Source: Pseudooceanicola aestuarii (lineage in GTDB: Bacteria > Pseudomonadota > Alphaproteobacteria > Rhodobacterales > Rhodobacteraceae). Taken from it: DNA of 64,000 nt. Numbering within the stretch: position 1 is the stretch's first letter; every line of letters starts with the position of its first letter. The position numbers were made by a program, and so were the translations under genes. This document shows, piece by piece, positions 8,107 to 16,000 of the stretch. The stretch covers positions 558,001 to 622,000 of the forward strand of contig NZ_JAAFZC010000002.1 in the NCBI RefSeq assembly GCF_010614805.1, written 5' to 3'. The notes below the pieces were generated by a model. It worked only from the letters and a program-made list of their open reading frames with translations. It had not been told where the DNA came from and made no database searches.

Positions 8107-10620
8107 TTATGCGCGCGCGGGCGCGGGCACGGCGGCGGCGGGAGTGCCAAGGTCGGCCCCGTCCTCCGCCATTGCGGGCGCGATGCGGCGCAGGCGCAGC
8201 GCGTTGCTCAGCACGAAGACCGAGGACAGCGCCATCGCTCCCGCCGCCAGCGCGGGCGACAGCAGCACCCCCCATGCGGGATAGAGCGCCCCTGCCGCCA
8301 CCGGGATCAGCGCACCGTTGTAGGCAAAGGCCCAGAACAGGTTCTGCCGGATGTTGCGCAGCGTTCGGGCAGAGACCTCAACCGCGTTGACCACCCCGCG
8401 CAGATCGCCCGACATCAGCACCACGTCGGCGGATTCGATGGCCACATCGGTGCCGGTGCCGATGGCGATCCCGATGTCGGCATGGGCCAGCGCCGGCGCG
8501 TCGTTGATCCCGTCGCCGACAAAGGCCACGCGCCGTCCCTCCGCCCGCAACTGGTCCAGCGCGTCGACCTTGCCCTGAGGCAGGACATCGGCGATGACCC
8601 GGTCGATCCCGGTTTCGCGGGCGATGGCCCAGGCGGTTTCCGCCCGGTCGCCGGTGATCATCGCAACCTCAAGCCCGCGGGCGCGCAGGGCGGCAATGGC
8701 ACTGCGACTGGCGGGTTTCACAGGATCGGCCACGCCCATCAGCGCCGCCACCCGGTCCCCCACCGCCGCGAAAACCACACCACGCCCCTGCGCCGCCAGC
8801 TCTGCCGCTTGGCCGGTCAGCGCGGACAGGTCGATCCCGGCGTCGGCCAGGAACCGCTCCGATCCGACACGCACGGACATGCCGTCCACCTGCGCCTGAA
8901 CGCCCTGTCCGGTCACGCTGTCGAAATCGCGAATTTCGGGCAGGTCCAGCCCTTCGATCCGGGCGGCGCGCAGTACGGCCTGGGCCAGCGGGTGTTCGGA
9001 CCGCGCCTCCACCGCCGCGATGCGGGCCAGCGTGTCGGCCCGCGCGAAACCCGGAGCCAGCTTCAGCTCTGTCAGGGCGGGACGGCCCTGGGTGAGGGTG
9101 CCGGTCTTGTCCAGCGCGACGATCTCCGCCCCCGCCAGGTGCTGCAATGCATCGCCCTTGCGAAACAGCACGCCCATCTGGGCGGCGCGCCCGGTGCCCA
9201 CCATGATGGAGGTCGGCGTGGCCAGCCCCATGGCACAGGGACAGGCGATGATCAGCACCGACACCCCGGCCACCAGCGCATGGGTCAGCACCGGATCCGG
9301 GCCGAAGACCAGCCATGCCAGCCCGGTCAGCACCGCCACCGCCATCACGGCGGGCACGAACCACAGGGTGATGCGGTCAACCAGCCCCTGGATCGGAAGG
9401 CGCGCGCCCTGGGCGTCCGCCACCATGCGGACGATATGGGCCAGGGTCGTGTCGGCGCCGGTGCGGGTGACGCGGATTTGCAAGCTGCCGGTGCCGTTCA
9501 TTGTACCCCCGGTGACCGCATCGCCGGGAGATTTCACGATCGGCGCAGCCTCCCCCGTCAACAAGCTTTCGTCGACGTGGCTGCGGCCCTCCGCGACCTC
9601 CCCGTCCACGGCGATCCGTTCTCCCGGATGGGCCAGAACCAGGTCGCCGGGTCGCACATCCTCCAGCGCGATTTCCTGTGTGCTGCCGTCGCTGGCCAGC
9701 CGCCGGGCGGTGGGTGCCTGAAGGTCCATCAACCCACGGATTGCCGCTCCGGTGCGGCCCTTGGCGCGGGCCTCCAGCGCGCGGCCCAGCAGGATCAGCA
9801 CGACGATCACGGCGGCGGCCTCGAAATAGACGGCGCGCACCGCCTCGGGCAGAAGGCCGGGCAGAAAGGTTGCGACCACGGAATAGAGGTAGGCCGCGCC
9901 CGTCCCCACCGCGACCAGGCTGTTCATGTCCGGCGCCCCGCGCCATAGCGCCGGCAGCCCACGGGTGTAGAACATCCGCCCCGGCCCGGCCAGCACGGCG
10001 GTGGTCAACAGGAATTGCAGGCCCCAGGACATCTGCCGCCCGATGGTCGCATCGATCCAATGGTGCAGGGCAGGCGCGAGGTGGCCGCCCATCTCCATCA
10101 CGAAGACCGGCAGGGTCAGGGCCAGCGCGATCCACAGTCGGCGCAACAGGGCGCTGGCCTCCCGCACCTTGCGGTCCGGCGCCTCGGCAGCGGCGGCAGA
10201 CCCCTCTGCCAATTGCGCGGGATAGCCCGCGGCGGCGCTGGCCCGCGCCAGGTCGGCGCCGGTCAGCGCACCCTGCGCAAAGGTGACCTGCGCCGTCTCC
10301 GACGCCAGGTTCACCTGCGCCTCGATCACGCCGGGAACCGCGTTCAGCGCCCCTTGCACCCGCCCCACGCAGGAAGCGCAGGACATCGTCTCGATCCGCA
10401 GGATCCGCGTTTCGGATCGCGCCGGGTAGCCCACCTGATCCAGCGCGGCCATCGCGGCGCGCGCCGCATCCGCGCTCTCCACCGCGATGCGCGCGGTTTC
10501 AGAGGCCAGGTTGACGGAGACCTGCGTCACGCCAGCGACCTGCTGCAAGGCGCGATCGGCGCGCCCCACGCAGGACGCGCAGTTCATGCCGTCGATGGAC
10601 AGCTGGAGGGTCGTGGTCAT
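8107..10620 (-). CDS. copA: Copper-exporting P1B-type ATPase
   Basis: 837 residues. It pumps Cu(I) out across the inner membrane. It has two N-terminal heavy-metal-associated domains, 'GMNCASC' (Cys14 and Cys17) and 'TMSCASC' (Cys81 and Cys84), then about eight membrane segments. Also seen are the actuator motif 'LLTGEAAP', the transmembrane metal site 'IIACPCAMGLATP', the phosphorylation site 'ALDKTGTLTQG', 'SEHPLA' and 'VGDGINDAPALAHADIG'. The start at 10620 is preferred to 10653, because the latter lies inside the predicted -10 element of the CueR-type promoter. cueR follows on the same strand. Confidence 0.95.
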   Translation of the reverse strand: MTTTLQLSIDGMNCASCVGRADRALQQVAGVTQVSVNLASETARIAVESADAARAAMAALDQVGYPARSETRILRIETMSCASCVGRVQGALNAVPGVIEAQVNLASETAQVTFAQGALTGADLARASAAAGYPAQLAEGSAAAAEAPDRKVREASALLRRLWIALALTLPVFVMEMGGHLAPALHHWIDATIGRQMSWGLQFLLTTAVLAGPGRMFYTRGLPALWRGAPDMNSLVAVGTGAAYLYSVVATFLPGLLPEAVRAVYFEAAAVIVVLILLGRALEARAKGRTGAAIRGLMDLQAPTARRLASDGSTQEIALEDVRPGDLVLAHPGERIAVDGEVAEGRSHVDESLLTGEAAPIVKSPGDAVTGGTMNGTGSLQIRVTRTGADTTLAHIVRMVADAQGARLPIQGLVDRITLWFVPAVMAVAVLTGLAWLVFGPDPVLTHALVAGVSVLIIACPCAMGLATPTSIMVGTGRAAQMGVLFRKGDALQHLAGAEIVALDKTGTLTQGRPALTELKLAPGFARADTLARIAAVEARSEHPLAQAVLRAARIEGLDLPEIRDFDSVTGQGVQAQVDGMSVRVGSERFLADAGIDLSALTGQAAELAAQGRGVVFAAVGDRVAALMGVADPVKPASRSAIAALRARGLEVAMITGDRAETAWAIARETGIDRVIADVLPQGKVDALDQLRAEGRRVAFVGDGINDAPALAHADIGIAIGTGTDVAIESADVVLMSGDLRGVVNAVEVSARTLRNIRQNLFWAFAYNGALIPVAAGALYPAWGVLLSPALAAGAMALSSVFVLSNALRLRRIAPAMAEDGADLGTPAAAVPAPARA

Positions 10621-10650
10621 GTCAGGCTCCGTCACGGTCAACTGACACCC

Positions 10651-10681
10651 CATATGGAGGTTCCAGTTGCTGGAGGGTCAA
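10651..10681 (-). promoter_or_regulatory. CueR-type promoter/operator for copA-cueR
   Basis: Read on the minus strand: a -35 TTGACC (10676-10681), an unusually long 19-base spacer, then CATATG as -10 (10651-10656). The spacer holds the inverted repeat CTCCAG-CAA-CTGGAA. The 19-base spacing is diagnostic of MerR-family activated promoters, which need DNA distortion for firing. It is 31 bases upstream of the copA start and fits the CueR regulator encoded in the same operon. Confidence 0.75.
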
Positions 10682-10739
10682 GACGGTGCCGACATTATTT
10701 TTTGCCGCCCCGTTTCGCCGCCCCGCCCACGGCGCGCCC

Positions 10740-11972
10740 TCAAACCAGCGCCATCGCGATACCACTCAGCGCGGCCAGCAGGACCACCGCCCAGGGCGGC
10801 GCCTTCCAGGCCACCAGCAGCACAAAGCACAACGCGGCCAGCGCCAGATCCGTCATACCCGCCACGGAAGAAGTGAATACCGGCGAATAAAGCGCGGCCG
10901 CCAGGATCCCCACCACTGCCGCATTGGCGCCCTGCATCGCCGATTGCGCCCCCGTCATGCCGCGCATCCGCTCCCAGGCCGGCAGCGCCGCCGTCAGGAT
11001 CAGAAAGCCCGGCAGAAACAGTGCCAGCAACGCGATGGCCGCCCCGATCATGCCGTCAGGCCCCGTCACCGTCACAACCCCAAGGTAGGCCGCGAAGGTG
11101 AACAGCGGCCCCGGTACCGCCTGCGCGGCACCGTAGCCCGCAAGGAATGCATCGGCGCCGACGCGCCCGGTCTGCACCAACTCCGCCTCCAGAAGCGGCA
11201 GGACCACGTGGCCGCCGCCAAAGACCAGCGCCCCCGCCCGGTAGAAGCTGTCGGCCAGGTTCCATCCCGCCGTCCAGCCAGGGGCCAGCCCTTGCGACAG
11301 GCCCGCCACGACGGGCAGGCCCAGCAGCAACCCGCCGAACAGCGCCGCCGCCAGCCCTGCCTGGCCCCGCGTGACCGGCATCGCCACGCGCCCCGCCGCC
11401 AGGGCCACGCTGTCCCGGCCTTTGCCCAGGAGCAGCCCGGCCAGCCCGCCGGTCACGATCGCCGCCACCATGCCCCAGGGTGCCGGCACCAGCGCCAGCA
11501 GCGCAATGGCCATCACGGCGATCAAGGCGCGCGCCCGATCAGGGCAGAGCTGCCGCGCCATGCCCAGCACCGCCTGCGCGACGATGGCCACGGCCACCAG
11601 TTTCAACCCATGCAACGCGCCCTGCCCGACCGGGCCGTCCAGCGCCGCCGCCCCCATGGCGAAAACCATCAGGATCAGGGCCGACGGCAGGGTAAAGGCG
11701 ACAAAGGCGGCGATTGCCCCGCACCAGCCCGCCCGCATCATACCCAGGGCAAACCCGACCTGGCTGGAGGCCGGGCCCGGCAGAAACTGGCAAAGCGCCA
11801 CCAGATCCGCATAAGCCGCGTCGGAAAGCCAGCCGCGACGGGTGACCAATTCTTCCCGAAAATAACCCAGATGGGCGACGGGACCGCCGAAACTGGTCAG
11901 GCCCAGCTTCAGAAAGGCGCCGAAAACTTCGCCGGGGCGCCCCTGCGCGACCGGAGGTGGTGTTGCGTTCAT
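10740..11972 (-). CDS. chrA: Chromate transporter, ChrA (CHR) family, two-domain form
   Basis: 410 residues from the ATG at 11972; an earlier in-frame start at 12041 gives 433. Inner-membrane protein made of two homologous halves. The first begins 'FGAFLKLGLTSFGGPVAHLGYF' and contains 'CQFLPGPASSQVG'. The second contains 'FYRAGALVFGGGHVVLPLLE' and 'AQAVPGPLFTFAAYLG'. The paired 'FGGP/FGGG' and 'PGP' motifs are the CHR family signature. Family members export chromate, though many homologues have no proven substrate. GGGAG precedes the chosen start. It lies upstream of copA on the same strand, but copA has its own promoter. Confidence 0.88.
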   Translation of the reverse strand: MNATPPPVAQGRPGEVFGAFLKLGLTSFGGPVAHLGYFREELVTRRGWLSDAAYADLVALCQFLPGPASSQVGFALGMMRAGWCGAIAAFVAFTLPSALILMVFAMGAAALDGPVGQGALHGLKLVAVAIVAQAVLGMARQLCPDRARALIAVMAIALLALVPAPWGMVAAIVTGGLAGLLLGKGRDSVALAAGRVAMPVTRGQAGLAAALFGGLLLGLPVVAGLSQGLAPGWTAGWNLADSFYRAGALVFGGGHVVLPLLEAELVQTGRVGADAFLAGYGAAQAVPGPLFTFAAYLGVVTVTGPDGMIGAAIALLALFLPGFLILTAALPAWERMRGMTGAQSAMQGANAAVVGILAAALYSPVFTSSVAGMTDLALAALCFVLLVAWKAPPWAVVLLAALSGIAMALV

Positions 11973-12094
11973 TCCGGCCGCTCCCGCCGCTGTTGAGACC
12001 GCGATGGGTAAAGCGGATTCCTCCCCGCAGAGCAATGGCATCGGCCAGTGTCATGGTGGCTTTTGCCATGTCGCGGACAGCGCGCCCCGCCCCG

Positions 12095-12802
12095 TCACCC
12101 CTGGTGGGCCGGGAAGATGCGGAGCATCTTGCTGTCGAACTCTGCCCAGGAGATCAGCGCCCGGTTGCCAGCCACGCCATGGTAATGCGACAGCCCCGTC
12201 ACTGTCGGCAGCCCAGCCCAGATCCGGGCCAGGTTTTCCATGAAGCTGTGACGGGTGATCCGCCCGGCCAGGAAGGCGCTGTAACCCGCGTCCTCCAGCA
12301 GGATATCCGCCAGCCGGTCCTGCACGACACGGGTGAACATCGTGGCCCGGTCCAGCCCCGCCTCATCCACCAGCCGGCGCAGGGTCGCGGGGATGAACTG
12401 GTAGCGACCGATGGCATGGGGCTGGCCGGGCGTCTCTTCGATCCAGGCGTAGATCTCACCGATGGTCAGCTGCGTCGGCGCCAGGTGCGGTAGCCGCGTC
12501 GCGCCGTGCTGCACCGCGTCATAGCCGTCGCGCCGCGCCTCCGTGATACCGATCAGATGGCGCAGTCCGGCCGTCGGGCCGGATGCCAGCGGCAGGTCGT
12601 CGATCGCCCGGCGCGGGTCACCGGCCCGTTCCGGGACATGCAGCTTGATCTTGCTTGTCGCGCTGTCCGGCAGCAGGGAGAAACTGACATCACCGCCGCC
12701 GAATGCCGCCGAATTGAGGATGGAAAATTCCTCCGCCCGGGCAAGGGGGGCCACCAGGATGCCGACGAGGGAAAGAAGTAGAGCGGTCCTATTGAAGGGC
12801 AT
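12095..12802 (-). CDS. Secreted lysozyme-like (muramidase-fold) protein
   Basis: 235 residues from the ATG at 12802 (GGAG 11 bases upstream). Residues 1-23 form a signal peptide ('ALLLSLVGILVAPLARA'). The C-terminal 150 residues resemble the lysozyme-like superfamily: 'HLIGITEARRDGYDAVQHG' carries a candidate catalytic Glu, 'HAIGRYQFIPATLRRLV' matches the GxYQF motif of phage-type muramidases (GH104/COG4678-like), and 'FMENLARIWAGLPT' follows. It probably acts on peptidoglycan in the periplasm. It lies 280 bases downstream of the DUF11 operon on the same strand, so it could help assembly of those envelope proteins, but that is inference. No exact family was recognised. Confidence 0.6.
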   Translation of the reverse strand: MPFNRTALLLSLVGILVAPLARAEEFSILNSAAFGGGDVSFSLLPDSATSKIKLHVPERAGDPRRAIDDLPLASGPTAGLRHLIGITEARRDGYDAVQHGATRLPHLAPTQLTIGEIYAWIEETPGQPHAIGRYQFIPATLRRLVDEAGLDRATMFTRVVQDRLADILLEDAGYSAFLAGRITRHSFMENLARIWAGLPTVTGLSHYHGVAGNRALISWAEFDSKMLRIFPAHQG

Positions 12803-13082
12803 TCTGCGAACTCCATGAATGAAAAAGATCATTGGGGAAGTCTGCCTGTCAGCGGTGCCGATCTCACTCGTGCAGCCGGTCAGTTGGCGCGGCGAAAGTA
12901 TAGGCGATCCGGCGAAGGCATAGGGTTCGCGCCCGTTGCGCCACGCCCTTGCCCCGCCGGGCCGACGTCGCGCGCCGACCTGCGCCCCCTCCCGGTCGCG
13001 CCCGGCCAGGGGTTGCGCAGAACACGGTCGGGCCGCGCCGGACGGGAGGTTCCGGCGCGGCGCCTGCATCGGGATCAGCCGT

Positions 13083-16000
13083 TCAGTTCCCCAGGAACCC
13101 GTCCAGCTGATCCCAAAGCGAATTGTCAAAGAGCAGGTTCAGGCGCAGGTAAAACCCATCCTGATAAAGTTCCTCCTGACCCGCGACACGGCCCGATGCG
13201 TGGTTGTAGCCGACCGCCAGCATCGTGTTGCGGCGCGGTGAGAAACCCAGCTCCGCCCCGACCCCGCCGGTGGAATTCCCTGCATCGTCCCACAGGCGCG
13301 CGGCATTCACGCCGAACTGGAACCGGTCGTCGCCGAACTCATAATTCACCCCTGCCTGAATTAACTGGGTGGTCGACGCGACTTCCGCCCCGGTATCGAT
13401 CGCGGTCCCCTGGACCTGACCGGCATATTTGCCATTCAGACGCAGGTCGGCACTGACCTCGTAGGTGGCATCGACCGACCACAAATGCGCCGAATTGCGG
13501 CCGGCGCGTTTCTCCAGCCGGCGCTCATACCAGCCCAGGACCTCCAGCCGGGGGTCCTCGACCGGGCGATAGGAAACGCCAGCCCGGACCCGAAGGCGGG
13601 TGCGGTCCTGATCATTGCGGTCGTCCACGGCCAGCCGCGTGCGGCCCAGCACCGTCAGATCGGGAGAGACGCGCCCGGCCAGGCCGAGATTGGCGTAATG
13701 CGTCCGCCCGGTTTCCTCGTAGGTGGTTTCCAGATCGGCATCCCCGACCCAGCGGCTGTTGGCGGATTCCCATTTCGCCCCCAACGCGACGCTGGTGAGG
13801 GTGTGTTCATTCGCCTCCATCCGGCGGGAATGTTCGATCCCGGCGGTAACGCTCAGCAGATCGGAGGGCGCCCAACGGGCCGCCAGCTGCTGGTTCAGAG
13901 TGGCGTCCAGGTCGGCCGCGCCACGGCTAAGTTCAGTCTGGCCGGAAAGCCATTCGTTCAGATCATAGGAAAACCCGAGGCGGGAGTGACTGGCGATCCG
14001 ATCCTCCCCGAAGGTCAGTTCGACCTCGTTGAAGGCGCGCCAGCCATTGCGTGTCTCCCGGTTCATGTTCAAGGTCAGCCGGGTCGCCGTTTTCTCGCCC
14101 GCCACCGGCAGGCGCAGCCGGGCCTCCATTACCGTGCCGGGCCGGTTGCGCGGGGTCCAGTTGGCGCCGAGGATCAGATTGGTGCTGGCCGTGCGGTCAT
14201 CGGCGCGCAGATCGCGGCGGTATTCCAGCCCCAGGCTGCCGCGCAGGCGGTTGCTGAACTGCCGGGTGTAGTCGGCCTCCACGGACAGGCGTTCGCTGGC
14301 GTTGATCCGGTCGCGGGTGAATTCGGCGGCGAATGTCAGCTCGTCCCGGCGATTGATCTCCTGTCCATAGCGCAGGCGCAGCTGGCTTGTCCCGGCACGG
14401 GCCAGCCCACCACGGGCGCTGAAGTTGCGGCCGCTATGGATCGCCTCAACGCTGAAGCGCCGTGTCTCGGTCTTGAGATGGTAGGACAGCCTGCCTGCGG
14501 TATCGACCACGCCTGCCGCGTTTTCGGAGCGGGCGACCTCGGCCTCCCAGGCGCCGCCGGTGCCGCGATCATGTCGGATATAGGCCGATTGCAGCCGCTC
14601 CCGCGCCGGATTGTCACGGGGGGCATCGGCATGAACAGCGCGCAGGCCGATGCGGGTGCGATCGCCCAGCGCCTGGTTCACCTCGCCACCGTAAAGCCAG
14701 TAGCGGTCGGCATCGGCGCCCTCGACCTCGTAGGTGATGCGGATCGAAACCGGGTTGCCCTCCGCATCGAACTGGCGCACCGGCGCGTCGAAAGTGATGG
14801 TGTTGCGGAAGTAATCCAACAGGTAGTCGGTGCCCCGGCGGAGGGCACGGGTTTCCAGTATGTCGCCACCGTCCTCGTCGCGCACCAGCAGCTCCACCCG
14901 TTCCGTGCCCTGGACATAGCCGCCCAGGTCCAGATCGTAGGGTCCGGAGATCCCGCGCCCGGCGAATTCGGTGCTCGCCTGTTCCTGCGCGGTGCGCGCA
15001 CCGAACAAGGTGACCGATACGCGGTCGTTTTCCCAATGCGCCTTGGCCCCGGTGGCCACGCGACGCAGCCCGCCCAGCCGGAAGGCGGAACTTTCAGGTT
15101 CGATGGCAATATCGCCATACAGGATGTGGGAACGCCCCTTCTCCACCTTCACGTAAAGATTGCCCGATGATTGCGCATCGGCGCCGCGTTCGGAGGTGTC
15201 GCCATAGACGGGGTAATATTCATCGCCCTGGATATCACGGAACAATCGGTCCTCGGTATCGCGGTCGGAGGAATAGCGCAGGGTCAGCAGCGCCTCCCCC
15301 CGGATCACCCCCTTGAGGTACAACTCTCCGCGCAGGCCGGTGGTCGTGTCCTCGAAGGAGGAAAAGCGTCCCTGTTCCAGCAAGGCATCGCCCGATCCGC
15401 CCAGCGCCACGGCGCCTTCAATGACACCGATCAGGATGCGTTCATCAAGGTCGGGGGTAAAGGTGATTGCCGCCTCGCTCTCTCCCATGGTGCCGGTCAC
15501 GGTGATCAGGTCGGGGCCTGAAGTCTGCGGCGGGATCAGATCGAACGTCGCCTCCCCGTTATCGAGATAGGCTTGAATGCCGGGGGTACCGGGGCGGATA
15601 TCCACCACGTCCCACAACGCGCGGGTCGCATCCAGCGTGACGGTACCAGAGGCCGGAACCGGCAGGCCGCGCGCATCCAGCGCCCGCACCACGACCGGCA
15701 CGATGCTGGCGGGGTTGGCTGAGGCGGTTTCCGGCAGGATAATGTCGAACCGGGCGGGCTGGCCCGGGGCGATCACGCGGATCTCGTGGCGCAGACGTTC
15801 GATCCCGAAGCCGTCGCGCCCGACCAGGGTCAGTCGGTTCGTACCGGCGTCAAGTTTCACCGCGACGAAATCCAGCGCCTGTAGATTGCCTGCCTCCCAG
15901 CTGGTGCGCTCGCCGATGCGATCGGCGTCCAGCGCCCGCCCATTCACCAACAGCGACAGCGTCAGATCGGCCTTCCCCTTGACCCGAATGTTCTGGCTGC

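Noticed and set aside
8089..9948. Very long plus-strand ORF (619 codons) opposite copA.
   Set aside because: It is the high-GC antisense shadow of copA: His/Gly/Arg-rich low-complexity translation with no domain.
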